From Candidatus Gastranaerophilales bacterium (GTDB taxonomy: Bacteria; Cyanobacteriota; Vampirovibrionia; Gastranaerophilales; Gastranaerophilaceae): 48,762 bases of DNA. The stretch lies in the NCBI GenBank assembly GCA_944325535.1, contig CALVAL010000004.1:1-48762 (forward strand). The letters are read 5' to 3'. Made by a program: the position numbers and the translations under genes. Below, one piece after another: positions 27,638-36,125 of this stretch. Within the stretch, counting starts at the first letter, position 1; each line of letters starts with the position of its first letter. Below the pieces are notes generated by a model. It was not told where the DNA came from. It did not search any database and saw only the letters and a list, made by a program, of their open reading frames with translations.

Positions 27638-28012
27638 ATGAACGAAAGTATGTTATGCACGAAAACTCATGAATATGTACTTGAACAAGGCGATAAATAT
27701 GAAATAGGCATCACTGATTATGCTATCGAACAACTTGGAGATATTGTATTTATCGAATTGCCAGAAATAGATTCAGAATTTAATAAAAATGAAGCATTTG
27801 CAACTATTGAATCAGTTAAAGCTGCATCTGAAATTTACATGCCTATATCAGGAAAAGTTGTTGAAATTAATGAAGAAATCGTAAATAGTCCTGAGCTTCT
27901 AAATGATGAAAATTATGAAAATAAATGGTTTATAAAAATTGAATCATCTGTTGATCAAATAGAATTTGCAGATTTACTAGATTACTCTGATTATAAAGAA
28001 GAAATTGAATAA
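27638..28012 (+). CDS. gcvH: Glycine cleavage system H protein
   Basis: 124 residues, the lipoyl-carrying shuttle protein between GcvP, GcvT and the L protein. The lipoylation lysine is K61 in ESVKAASE. The flanking beta-hammerhead sequence (HEY near 11, GDIVFIELPEI) is canonical. Shine-Dalgarno AAGGAGAA precedes the ATG. It begins 21 nt after gcvT, and its stop codon shares one base with the gcvPA start (TAATG), so gcvH and gcvPA are coupled. Confidence 0.95.
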   Translation: MNESMLCTKTHEYVLEQGDKYEIGITDYAIEQLGDIVFIELPEIDSEFNKNEAFATIESVKAASEIYMPISGKVVEINEEIVNSPELLNDENYENKWFIKIESSVDQIEFADLLDYSDYKEEIE

Positions 28013-29253
28013 TGAAAAATTTTATAGCGCATACTGAAGAAATAAGAAAAGAAATGCTAGAAGCTATAGACTATGCTTCTTCATTGGATGATTTATTTAA
28101 ACAAATTCCTGTAAAAATTGAACAATTCAAGTTAAATAAGCCATTGAGCGAGTTAGAAGTTCAAAAAAAGATAAAGACTTTAGCTAAAAAAAATAAAACC
28201 GAGTATGCCTGCTTTATAGGCGGAGGGGTATATAATAAATTTGTTCCTGCAGCTATTGATTATATCGCTAAAAGATTTGAGTTTCTTACAGCATATACTC
28301 CATACCAACCTGAAATTTCACAAGGAACTCTTCAGGTTATTTATGAATATCAAACAATGATATCACGTCTAACGGGTATGGATATCGCAAATGCTTCTAT
28401 GTATGATGCTGCTTCTGCATGCGCTGAAGCTATTTTAATGTCACATAGGATAGGAAAAGGAAAAAAGAATAAAGTCTTAATTTCAAATAAGCTTAATCCT
28501 GAGTACTTTGAGACTATTAAAACCTATTTATGGGCAGAAGGCATTGATTATGAAACTTTTGATAATTATCCGGAAAACATAGGAGATTATTGCAGTGTTT
28601 TAGTACAATATCCTGACTACTGGGGTGAAATTAATGAAATAAAAAAAACAGACACTATACTAATTGTTTGTGCTAACTTATCAGCTTTATCCATTATAAA
28701 ACCTCCTATAGAAGCTGATATTGTAGTGGGAGACATTCAACCGCTCGGAATTCCAATGAGTTTTGGCGGACCACATGCGGGATATATGGCTTGCAAAGAA
28801 ACATACATGAGACAAATGCCGGGACGATTAGTTGGTAGAACAGTAGACAAAGAAGGAAACCAAGCCTTCACTTTAACTATTCAGACTAGAGAACAACATA
28901 TAAAAAGAGAAAAAGCAACAAGTAACATTTGCTCTAATCAATCTTTAATAGCATTAATGGCAACATTATATTTAAGTCTTTTAGGAGAGAAAGGATTTAA
29001 ACAAACAGGCATTATATCGGCTAATTTAGCTCATGCTCTTTCTAGAATGCTAAAAGGCAAAGGGATAAATACAATCTCAAAAAATTTCTTTAATGAATTT
29101 GTTATAGAAGTTGAGAATGCTGATGAATTTTTAAATAAACTAAAAGAAAATAATATTCTAGGCGGAATAAAAATTGATGATAAAAGAATTTTAGTCTGCA
29201 CTACAGAAATGAACACTCAAGAAGATATTGTAAATTATATTGAAGCTATTTAG
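28012..29253 (+). CDS. gcvPA: Glycine dehydrogenase (decarboxylating) subunit 1
   Basis: 413 residues, the N-terminal-half subunit of the two-subunit P protein, which decarboxylates glycine with PLP carried by the GcvPB partner. Seen: the FIGGGVY motif near 67, TPYQPEISQGTLQ, DAASACAEA, GIPMSFGGPHAGY, the MPGRLVGRTVD segment and TREQHIKREKATSNICSNQ. It is slightly shorter than the usual 440-450 residues but both ends look complete. The gcvPB partner is expected next in many genomes but is not here: a nucleoside transporter follows. The PLP lysine lies in the missing subunit. Confidence 0.94.
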   Translation: MKNFIAHTEEIRKEMLEAIDYASSLDDLFKQIPVKIEQFKLNKPLSELEVQKKIKTLAKKNKTEYACFIGGGVYNKFVPAAIDYIAKRFEFLTAYTPYQPEISQGTLQVIYEYQTMISRLTGMDIANASMYDAASACAEAILMSHRIGKGKKNKVLISNKLNPEYFETIKTYLWAEGIDYETFDNYPENIGDYCSVLVQYPDYWGEINEIKKTDTILIVCANLSALSIIKPPIEADIVVGDIQPLGIPMSFGGPHAGYMACKETYMRQMPGRLVGRTVDKEGNQAFTLTIQTREQHIKREKATSNICSNQSLIALMATLYLSLLGEKGFKQTGIISANLAHALSRMLKGKGINTISKNFFNEFVIEVENADEFLNKLKENNILGGIKIDDKRILVCTTEMNTQEDIVNYIEAI

Positions 29254-29315
29254 CTATTATAAATAATTTTTTGATATAATAGTTTTATTCAAGATTCAGC
29301 TTTTAAGGAGTTTTA

Positions 29316-30584
29316 ATGGAAAGATTTATTGGGCTTATTGGAATTTTAGTCATATTTTTAATAGTATTTGCAATGTCAAATAATAAAAAAGCTATTAATT
29401 ATAAAACTGTAGGAATGGGATTTTTACTACAAATTGCATTTGCAGTATTTATATTTAAAGTTCCAATTGGACAAAAGATGTTTCTAATGATTGGTCTATT
29501 TATCCAAAAGATTTTAGAGTTTGCAACTGAAGGGGGATTATTTGTCTTTGGACCTCTTTTAAACAATACTCGATTAGCGGAACTATTTGGTAAAAGTAGT
29601 AGTATTTTTGCAGTACAACTTATTTGTACAAATATTTTTATGATGGTACTTGTTAACATCTTGTATTACTACGGAATAATGCAAAGAGTAGTAGCTATAT
29701 TAGGTAAAGCGATGAATAAAGTTATGCATGTATCAGGTGCTGAAGCTCTTTCTAATGTAGCAAGTTCTTTTGTAGGTCAAATATTAGCTCAAATAATGAT
29801 CAAGCCTTATTTGGAAAAATTAACACGCTCTGAATTATTAGCTTCTATGGCAGGGAGTATGGCTTGCATATCAGGAGCTATTATGCCTATCTATATTGGA
29901 ATGGGAATACCTGCTCATTATATATTAGCATCATCAATAATGGCCGCACCTGGTGCAATGATTCTAGCAAAAATAGTATACCCAGAAACTGGTGAACCAG
30001 AAACTAGAGACCACATCAGAATATCAAAACGAAGAACATTTGCGAATGTATTTGAAGCAATATCAAATGGAGCTTCCGAGGGTATGAAAGTTGCAATAAA
30101 TGTTACAGCAATGATTCTAGCACTTGTAGCACTTGTAGCTTTCATTGATTGGGTTTTAGGTTCATTCGGCTTAATGCTTTATAAATTTGTTCCAGGTTGT
30201 TCTCACTTAGCATTTTTAAATCATTTATCTTTAAAATTAATATTAGGAAAAATATTTGCAATATTCGCTTTCATTATAGGTGTCCCTCTAAAAGATGCTT
30301 CTATCGTAGGAGCACTTATGGGAACAAAAATTGTACTTAATGAAATGGTCGCATATGTAAATCTTACCCAAGTTGCCAATATAATTGATCCAAAAAGTTT
30401 CATGCTTGCAAGTTTTGCACTTTGTAGCTTTGGAAACTTCGGTTCAATAGCTATTCAAATTGGTGGGATTGGTGAATTAGCACCAAACCAAAAGAAAAAT
30501 TTGGCTAGACTTGGACTTAGAGCCCTAATTTGCGGAACATTAAGTTGCTACCTATCTGCTGCAATTGTTGGGGTTCTGCTTTAA
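29316..30584 (+). CDS. nupC: Concentrative nucleoside transporter (CNT family, NupC)
   Basis: 422 residues, a polytopic inner-membrane protein of the CNT family, importing nucleosides with H+ or Na+. Seen: N-terminal hydrophobic helices, the GLFVFGPL segment, the GAEALSNVASSFVGQ motif with its conserved Asn/Ser residues, GAIMPIYIGMGIPAHYILASSIMAAPGAM, and a C-terminal LCSFGNFGSIAIQIGG-type motif. Length matches bacterial NupC. A TATAAT at 29275-29280 and a Shine-Dalgarno (AAGGAG) precede it, so it may have its own promoter with a leader of about 29 nt. Its 3' end overlaps the convergent small gene by 33 nt. Confidence 0.93.
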   Translation: MERFIGLIGILVIFLIVFAMSNNKKAINYKTVGMGFLLQIAFAVFIFKVPIGQKMFLMIGLFIQKILEFATEGGLFVFGPLLNNTRLAELFGKSSSIFAVQLICTNIFMMVLVNILYYYGIMQRVVAILGKAMNKVMHVSGAEALSNVASSFVGQILAQIMIKPYLEKLTRSELLASMAGSMACISGAIMPIYIGMGIPAHYILASSIMAAPGAMILAKIVYPETGEPETRDHIRISKRRTFANVFEAISNGASEGMKVAINVTAMILALVALVAFIDWVLGSFGLMLYKFVPGCSHLAFLNHLSLKLILGKIFAIFAFIIGVPLKDASIVGALMGTKIVLNEMVAYVNLTQVANIIDPKSFMLASFALCSFGNFGSIAIQIGGIGELAPNQKKNLARLGLRALICGTLSCYLSAAIVGVLL

Positions 30585-30848
30585 ACAAAGCTCCTGTTCT
30601 AAGCGCAAATTTAAATTCATTATATTTGAAACTTTTTCAGAAAAAAGAGTAAGCATATTTATATAATTATTCCTTTCCGCACTTAATTTCGCGCTCATTT
30701 CAGGAGGGGTCCCATAATACTGCCCGCTAAATTCTCTATCCTGACATGATTCCTTTGTCATATTTATTAAAGTATCTAATACGTACAACTCACCAAAAGT
30801 TTCTTGATTAAAATACAACAGCTTACTATTATGGTTATTACTATCCAT
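30552..30848 (-). CDS. Small protein of unknown function
   Basis: 98 residues, not recognised. No signal peptide or transmembrane helix; a helical middle and C-terminal part (about 20-90) with three cysteines. A strong Shine-Dalgarno (GGAGGGAA) 4-8 nt before the ATG supports it as a real gene, as does the gene-free upstream stretch. The C-terminal 33 nt lie inside the 3' end of nupC on the other strand, so the last eleven codons are constrained by both genes. Confidence 0.65.
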   Translation of the reverse strand: MDSNNHNSKLLYFNQETFGELYVLDTLINMTKESCQDREFSGQYYGTPPEMSAKLSAERNNYINMLTLFSEKVSNIMNLNLRLEQELCLKQNPNNCSR

Positions 30849-30957
30849 AATATTCCCTCCATACTATTAACTTAATTCCATCTATAATATAAGTATAGCT
30901 TGATAAAAATAAATCACTTTAATATATTTTCCAATATTAACAATATCAACAAGATAA

Positions 30958-32046
30958 TTATTTGCAAGCTATAAAAGCATTTAAATATTCTATAAGTTCA
31001 TTAAACTCAACACTTTTTCCAGATTTTTTTCTATTTGAAAGATATTCAACAACAGTATTTAATATCTCAATAAATGTCGATTCTGAAATATTATTATCAA
31101 TATAATCTTGATAAACATCTAAAAGATAAGGGTAGGTATCATCACCTGAATATTTTTTGATATCTATAAAAGCTTGTTTGAAAGCCTCATTTTGAAAATT
31201 AACGCTAATCATATTATGATACAATCTAGAAGCATTTTTCAATTTAGAGATTATTATATCTTCTGAAAAATACTGTAGCATAGTCTCAAAATAATTCACA
31301 AAATTTTCATACAATCTTTTTTCATCAAATTTCTTATAATTAAATTTAGTAATAAAGAAATCATTTAAAAATAAAATCAAATCACTCTCATTATGAAAAT
31401 TATTCTTTATTTTTTGCCAAGTTGATTCTACTGCATTTTGTTTTACATAATCATCAATCAATAATATCTGACTGATATTTCTGTTAATATTTAATTTATA
31501 ATACAAATCTCTACTTGGCACAGAATCAGTTTCTACAACAGTTACAAAAACCCTATTTAACATATTGAAAATTTTCGAAGCTTGTATATTTTCATTTTTT
31601 ATCTGAGTCCAAAAACTATGAAGCAACGAAAACATTGGAGTAGCTTTTTCATGACCAGATAAACGTTCTCCATTTATAATCTTGTTATAAATAACTTCAT
31701 CTTTTCCAAATAAGTGTAATTTTAGTTTAGAACCACTTATTAAATATTTTTGCCTAATAGTTTTAATAGCTTTTGCATTTTGAGGAGTTGTTTTCTTATA
31801 ACATTCACAAATTGCATGAAGTAGCAAAGATAGAGATAAAATCCTATTAACTCCATCTACTATCATATATTGATCAAAAGTTTTTTGTTCAATAAATATC
31901 AACCCAAAGTCAAGTTTTTGTGTAAACTGCTCATCTTCTAGCATAACATCTAAAAAATTCACAAGCTTATCACTACACTGTGAGTATTCTAATGTATATA
32001 AATCTTTTGATTTATTTAAAAATTCTAATAAATTAACAACTTTCAT
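30958..32046 (-). CDS. Divergent DUF262 (GmrS/ParB-like) domain protein
   Basis: 362 residues. A DUF262-like core is suggested by VDGVNRILSLSLLLHAI at 63-79, corresponding to the DGQQRLTTLSLLL motif, with the following helical region and KLHLFGKDE-type strand. The QQR of the motif is replaced (DGVNR, 64-68) and the N-terminal IPxYQRxYxW motif is absent, so NTP-dependent nuclease activity as in GmrSD-type IV restriction systems is doubtful. The C-terminal half is helical without a DUF1524 HNH motif. It starts 2 nt after the winged-helix regulator gene and lacks its own Shine-Dalgarno, so it depends on coupling. Role unknown: defence-derived or regulatory. Confidence 0.6.
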   Translation of the reverse strand: MKVVNLLEFLNKSKDLYTLEYSQCSDKLVNFLDVMLEDEQFTQKLDFGLIFIEQKTFDQYMIVDGVNRILSLSLLLHAICECYKKTTPQNAKAIKTIRQKYLISGSKLKLHLFGKDEVIYNKIINGERLSGHEKATPMFSLLHSFWTQIKNENIQASKIFNMLNRVFVTVVETDSVPSRDLYYKLNINRNISQILLIDDYVKQNAVESTWQKIKNNFHNESDLILFLNDFFITKFNYKKFDEKRLYENFVNYFETMLQYFSEDIIISKLKNASRLYHNMISVNFQNEAFKQAFIDIKKYSGDDTYPYLLDVYQDYIDNNISESTFIEILNTVVEYLSNRKKSGKSVEFNELIEYLNAFIACK

Positions 32047-32048
32047 AA

Positions 32049-32663
32049 CTATTCTGTTAGAACAAAGCCACCTGAGGCAACATTTTTCAATTTGTCGCCT
32101 TCAATTTTTGCTCTTAGATTCTTTATATATTTATATACGTAATCACGTGGTAATTCTAACAAACTAGCTAAATCCTTAGCATATACAGTTTTACCAATAT
32201 TATTTATAAAATAATCAAAAACTAACTGCTCTCTATCTGTTAATGATTTTTTTAATACTATTTGACACTCCTTCTTTGAAGAAATTTCTTCTACTTTATT
32301 CAATAATGTATCTTCTTTTTTTACATTATTAATTAAGCTTTCATTATTAGATTTCTTCTTAGGAAGCTCATTATTACTTTTTTGATTAGCTAAATCTTTT
32401 TTACTTATAGAAAAAGGCGTATGAGAAATTTGACGTTCTCTTTTAAATGCTCTTTCAGCAATTTTCGAAAAACCTTCACTTGGAACATTATTTGTAGAAG
32501 AAGAAGCAGTAGTTCCTTTAGACATTACAATATCAATTAAATCGTTAGTAGGTTTACTTTCTTCAACCTCTTTGCCAAGCCTTGCTGCAAATTCTTCCAA
32601 TGTAATTTTTTCTAAAGAACTCCTCCACTGTCTTATCTCTTCTTTTGTCAAATAATTAGACAT
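32049..32663 (-). CDS. Winged-helix DNA-binding regulator
   Basis: 204 residues from ATG 32663, chosen over an adjacent TTG because AGGAGA lies 8 nt upstream. Residues about 1-30 form a short helical segment, 35-135 are low-complexity, polar and probably disordered, and about 140-204 make a winged-helix domain (LTDREQLVFDYF, then a recognition helix around LELPRDYVYKYIKNLRAKI and a wing ending GGFVL), like OmpR-type output domains. There is no receiver domain. A palindrome abuts the -10 box upstream, suggesting autoregulation. Co-transcribed with the DUF262-like gene. Confidence 0.7.
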   Translation of the reverse strand: MSNYLTKEEIRQWRSSLEKITLEEFAARLGKEVEESKPTNDLIDIVMSKGTTASSSTNNVPSEGFSKIAERAFKRERQISHTPFSISKKDLANQKSNNELPKKKSNNESLINNVKKEDTLLNKVEEISSKKECQIVLKKSLTDREQLVFDYFINNIGKTVYAKDLASLLELPRDYVYKYIKNLRAKIEGDKLKNVASGGFVLTE

Positions 32664-32725
32664 CAAATATCTCCTATACTAATCTATGATAGCCTTTTAC
32701 TTAATTCCTCTCAACGGATTTTCTT

Positions 32726-32751
32726 ATTATACTTTACCATAAAATGGTAAA
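32726..32751 (-). promoter_or_regulatory. Palindromic operator next to TATAAT, upstream of the winged-helix gene
   Basis: The perfect inverted repeat TTTACCAT-AAA-ATGGTAAA (32733-32751) lies one base upstream of a TATAAT on the minus strand (32731-32726), that is, between the expected -35 and -10 positions. This suits a repressor site, possibly for the winged-helix protein encoded about 60 nt downstream. A weak AT-rich terminator is the alternative, but no T-run follows it. Confidence 0.45.
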
Positions 32752-32795
32752 AAATAATCAAAATATTTCACGATGTAAAGATTTTTTATCAAAGC

Positions 32796-33419
32796 TTAAT
32801 ATTCTTGGACAATTCTTCCCGGCAAATGATTTTGCTGTACAGTAATTAACAGAGCTTCAGCACTTTTTTTATTTTTAAAAATTCCAACTTGCAAGGTATA
32901 ATTATTAGAGCCAATACACTTCACTATTGGATTAAGTCCATTTCCAGATTCTACAATTATATCTTTTGCAACTTTTGCCTGCTCTGCAGATGTATAAGCT
33001 CCTACATATACTTTATAAATTGGTTCAGCCTCTTGAGTTTGAGCAGATGCTATTACAGGATTTTCTGATACTACATCTGATTTATTTAACTCTACTTGCG
33101 GAGAATTATCTCTATTTTCAACTTGCACAGAATTCTCAGATTTTTCCATTAACTCGGAAAAACTTCTTCCCTGATCTTCACTTTGAATCATTTCTAACCT
33201 ATTATCTACTATTTTAGCTTCATCAGCAATATTTTCGTCCATTTGTTCTTCCACTTTATAATCACCAATAGAAGTATCAACAGTTGGAGAAAATGACTTT
33301 ATTAAAAAAGTAAACACAAGCAACATACCAAAAAAAGAAATTACAAAAATCTTTAAAAGAGAATTATCTTTTTGAACATCTTTTTTCATATATTTTTTGT
33401 AACCAAATTGCTTTGACAT
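32796..33419 (-). CDS. Membrane-anchored SPOR-domain protein
   Basis: 207 residues, a bitopic inner-membrane protein: cytoplasmic basic start, transmembrane helix about 22-42, a polar periplasmic linker (about 45-130), and a C-terminal SPOR domain (about 133-207) beginning IYKVYVGAYTSAEQA. SPOR domains bind denuded glycan strands at division sites, so a septal peptidoglycan role is likely. Shine-Dalgarno GAGGAG is clear. The DUF366 gene ends 3 nt upstream, making this the last gene of the HEAT-queC-DUF366-SPOR operon. Confidence 0.85.
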   Translation of the reverse strand: MSKQFGYKKYMKKDVQKDNSLLKIFVISFFGMLLVFTFLIKSFSPTVDTSIGDYKVEEQMDENIADEAKIVDNRLEMIQSEDQGRSFSELMEKSENSVQVENRDNSPQVELNKSDVVSENPVIASAQTQEAEPIYKVYVGAYTSAEQAKVAKDIIVESGNGLNPIVKCIGSNNYTLQVGIFKNKKSAEALLITVQQNHLPGRIVQEY

Positions 33420-33422
33420 ATT

Positions 33423-33977
33423 TTATACTCCTCGAACTTTGGTACAAGCTAATTTTATATCTTCAAGCTCATTCGAATATTTTTGCATTACCTCTAAAGC
33501 AAAAGTTTTTACATCTTTTATACCTAGCTCACTCTCTAATCCTGCGGCCTTTACAGGAGCACCTTCTGATACAATATTAAGACCAGTATGAATTAAAATT
33601 GACGTAATTGATTTTGTTGCAATAGAAACAGATAATTTTTTATCTCCAATCATTAAATCATCACCGTTTCTTACAACAAAAATGCCTCTTGCTTCTAATA
33701 ATTCTTTTATTATACACATTAATAAGCGTTGTCTAAAAACGCCCTCTTGTAAATCTACACCAAATTGTTCTGTTATAAAGCTAAGCATATACTTACTATA
33801 AATAGGCTCATTATTGATAACATCTTCTATATCAACCATCTCAGTAAGTCTAACTTCACATTCACCACAAAAAGCCACAATAGCATCACCTTGAATTTTA
33901 TAATTTTTATATATCCAATGAGGTGCTAACTGCGAACCTATATACTTTACATCTTCTTCAATAAATTTTGTTTTCAT
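33423..33977 (-). CDS. DUF366 family protein
   Basis: 184 residues, full length for DUF366, a family related in fold to biotin/lipoate-ligase-type proteins. Seen: the N-terminal IEEDVKYIGSQLAPHWIY signature, GDAIVAFCGECEVRL, MVDIEDV, and the SVSIATKSITSILIHTGLN core. Biochemical function not established to my knowledge. It starts 6 nt after queC with Shine-Dalgarno AAGGG, so a link to queuosine or another deazaguanine pathway is suggested by context only. Confidence 0.85.
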   Translation of the reverse strand: MKTKFIEEDVKYIGSQLAPHWIYKNYKIQGDAIVAFCGECEVRLTEMVDIEDVINNEPIYSKYMLSFITEQFGVDLQEGVFRQRLLMCIIKELLEARGIFVVRNGDDLMIGDKKLSVSIATKSITSILIHTGLNIVSEGAPVKAAGLESELGIKDVKTFALEVMQKYSNELEDIKLACTKVRGV

Positions 33978-33983
33978 ATGCCC

Positions 33984-34643
33984 TTAAAATAATATATCTA
34001 TATACTTTTCCCCTTGATTAGCAGCTAATGCTCTTTTTAAATGTTGACAAGATTCACATTTCCCACAATGTTTATCCTCTGAGCTGTAGCAACTCATCAC
34101 TAATTCCAATGGAATAGAATTCTCTATCGCAATTCTTACTATATCATCCTTAGTACAATTTATCAAGGGAGCAACAACTCTTGGTTTAACTAGTGTTGAG
34201 AATTTAAATAATTCTGAAACTTTAGCTCTAAACTGTTCTGTATTATCAGGAAAAGTCTGAGCTTCGTCTTTATTTGCACCAAATAAAATATAATTATAAC
34301 CAAATGAATCCGCAAAAGCTGCAGCAATATTTAAAAACAAAGCATTTCTATTTGGCACCCATACTGAAGCCGCACTTTTTTGAGTTCCTAAGTCTTTAGA
34401 TGGAATATCATCATTTGATACTAAAGAGGTCTTTGTAATATTTTTAAGCCAATCTAACTTTATTACCTCATGTTTAATACCATAAAATTTACAAATTTTA
34501 CTAGAAGCTACTATTTCCTTAGCAGCAGCTTTTTGCCCATAATCAAAAGTTAATGCTAAATCTATACCATACTCTTCTTTACAATATCCAAGAGCAACAA
34601 GCGAGTCTAATCCTGCTGATAATAATATTATTGACTTATTCAT
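33984..34643 (-). CDS. queC: 7-cyano-7-deazaguanine synthase
   Basis: 219 residues from ATG 34643, favoured by the GAGGAAA ribosome site and by the family N-terminus, although two ATGs lie further upstream. QueC converts CDG to preQ0 with ATP and ammonia in queuosine biosynthesis. Seen: PP-loop SAGLDS (9-14), DYGQ near 34, the VPNRN motif, GANKDE, and the C-terminal zinc cysteines (C-x8-CGKCESC). The start overlaps the HEAT gene end by 8 nt. No queD, queE or queF genes are in the window. Confidence 0.94.
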   Translation of the reverse strand: MNKSIILLSAGLDSLVALGYCKEEYGIDLALTFDYGQKAAAKEIVASSKICKFYGIKHEVIKLDWLKNITKTSLVSNDDIPSKDLGTQKSAASVWVPNRNALFLNIAAAFADSFGYNYILFGANKDEAQTFPDNTEQFRAKVSELFKFSTLVKPRVVAPLINCTKDDIVRIAIENSIPLELVMSCYSSEDKHCGKCESCQHLKRALAANQGEKYIDILF

Positions 34644-35571
34644 CATTTTCCTCATATTCATTAATTAATTCTTGAGCCTCATTTTTTAAAAATTCTGAAT
34701 ATGACGGTAATGAAATAACCTCATCCAAAATATCTCGGCCTTCTAAATTATATAAAGCTATTAAAGCATTTCTTTGCACTTCAGTATCTTCATCTTTCAA
34801 AGCAGTTCTAATAAGAGTTGGAGCTTCTTCATATTCACTATTCATAAGAGCCTCAATAGCATTTATTCTTACCATTGGGGAGGAATCAATTAATGAATTT
34901 TTTAACACTCTTAGTACTTTATTATTATTAATATTTAATTTCCCTAATGCTTCAATAATCTTTTCCTTTAAAAAAGAAAACTTATCCCAAATTCCTTGCT
35001 TCGCTTCCATTATTGAAACCAAAGGATCTATAGCACTTGTATCACCTAATAGTCCTAATGCGAAAGTTGCTGATTCTTTAACATATATAGATTTTTCATC
35101 ATCATCTTTAACAACATCTATTAAAGACTCTACTGCTAATTTATCACCAATCCTTCCAAGAGCATCTGCACAAGCAAGTCTTATTTTATAATTTTCTTTT
35201 TTATTATTAAGACAGTACAATAAGGCTCCAACAGTAGATGTATCTTTGTAATTAGATATAGCTTTTGCTGCAATAACTCTTATATTGATTAAATTATCAG
35301 CATCATCAAAATCAATATTTCTTAATAATAAAATATCTAACAATATAGATAAAGTTTCTGAATTTTTATAAGCATCAAGCATTTTTATTATACTAATTAA
35401 TATTTCTGGCTCTTTTATCTGAACTAAAAAATAATTATATATTTGAATCAATTCCTCTGCGCTATAAAATTCTTCCAAATTAGCAATTTTTTTAATTACA
35501 GCTTGCGAGGTATCTTTTCCAACCCCGCATTCTTGCATAATAACACTAAAATCTAATACCCTGTTAGTCAC
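34636..35571 (-). CDS. HEAT-repeat protein
   Basis: 311 residues composed of HEAT / PBS-lyase-type repeats: roughly seven units of about 31 residues between 55 and 300, with typical ALG-x-IGD, A-x-ALGLLGD and VR-x-NAIEAL signatures. HEAT scaffolds bind partner proteins; no enzyme motif is visible. The start is a GTG. Upstream, TTGCAA-N17-TATGTT ends 6 nt before it, so it may be another leaderless gene, although a GTG start makes this weaker. First gene of the operon with queC, DUF366 and SPOR. Confidence 0.82.
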   Translation of the reverse strand: MTNRVLDFSVIMQECGVGKDTSQAVIKKIANLEEFYSAEELIQIYNYFLVQIKEPEILISIIKMLDAYKNSETLSILLDILLLRNIDFDDADNLINIRVIAAKAISNYKDTSTVGALLYCLNNKKENYKIRLACADALGRIGDKLAVESLIDVVKDDDEKSIYVKESATFALGLLGDTSAIDPLVSIMEAKQGIWDKFSFLKEKIIEALGKLNINNNKVLRVLKNSLIDSSPMVRINAIEALMNSEYEEAPTLIRTALKDEDTEVQRNALIALYNLEGRDILDEVISLPSYSEFLKNEAQELINEYEENDE

Positions 35572-35674
35572 AAAATAAACATACTATAAACTGGTATGTT
35601 TTGCAATTATTAGTGCTATTCAGTAAATTTTGAAAAATTATCTTTACATAACTTAATAAAACACAAACAAAAAG

Positions 35675-35703
35675 GCAATTTTTTTAAAATGAAATACTTT
35701 ATA
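35675..35703 (+). promoter_or_regulatory. Shared promoter element, copy A (GCAATT-N13-ATACTTTATA)
   Basis: GCAATT at 35675-35680, exactly 13 nt, then ATACTTTATA at 35694-35703, 32 nt before the ATG at 35736. Downstream, a GATATGAT / AAAGGAT block resembles that of copy B. Confidence 0.55.
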
Positions 35704-35735
35704 TATACATAGATATGATTATAAAGGATAAAAAA

Positions 35736-35939
35736 ATGACTGAACAAGAATTATATGCATCAATGTCAGTAATAGCAGACCCAATCAATAATGTTTACAA
35801 ACTTGATTCAAGAAAAGATATTGAAGAAATTCAAAGAATCTGCAGAATTTTTCAAATTTCAGAAAAACAAGGTAATAAACATAGAATGTTATCTATAAAA
35901 AACTTAGCTACATTCAGACTTGTTTTAAGCAACAACTAG
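35736..35939 (+). CDS. Small protein of unknown function (67 aa)
   Basis: 67 residues from ATG 35736, chosen because AAAGGAT lies 7-8 nt upstream; an in-frame ATG at 35715 lacks one. Not recognised. It has an acidic start (MTEQELYASM), a DSRKDIEEIQRICRIFQI amphipathic helix and a basic C-terminal third. No signal peptide. It is flanked by the shared promoter element and by a strong terminator at 35963, so it is a monocistronic gene. Confidence 0.75.
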   Translation: MTEQELYASMSVIADPINNVYKLDSRKDIEEIQRICRIFQISEKQGNKHRMLSIKNLATFRLVLSNN

Positions 35940-35962
35940 AATAATAAAATAAAATTTACTTC

Positions 35963-35994
35963 AAAAGCGTTCATTATTACTAATGAACGCTTTT
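35963..35994 (+). terminator. Strong Rho-independent terminator
   Basis: A perfect 14-bp stem (35963-35976 with 35981-35994, loop TTAC) ends in four T. It lies 24 nt after the small gene ending at 35939. Confidence 0.88.
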
Positions 35995-36054
35995 ATGTTA
36001 TACAATTAGCACAACTTTAATATGTAAATTTTTGTAACAATTATTATAAAATCT

Positions 36055-36083
36055 GCAATTTTTAAAATAAAAAATACTTTATA
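36055..36083 (+). promoter_or_regulatory. Shared promoter element, copy B (GCAATT-N13-ATACTTTATA)
   Basis: GCAATT at 36055-36060, 13 nt, then ATACTTTATA at 36074-36083, 42 nt before the ATG at 36126. The preceding TGTAAATTTTTGTAACAAT and ATCTGCAATT are also matched upstream of the 7580 minus-strand gene. Confidence 0.55.
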
Positions 36084-36125
36084 CATATACGAGTTATATA
36101 TGATATTAAAAGAAAGGATCTAACT

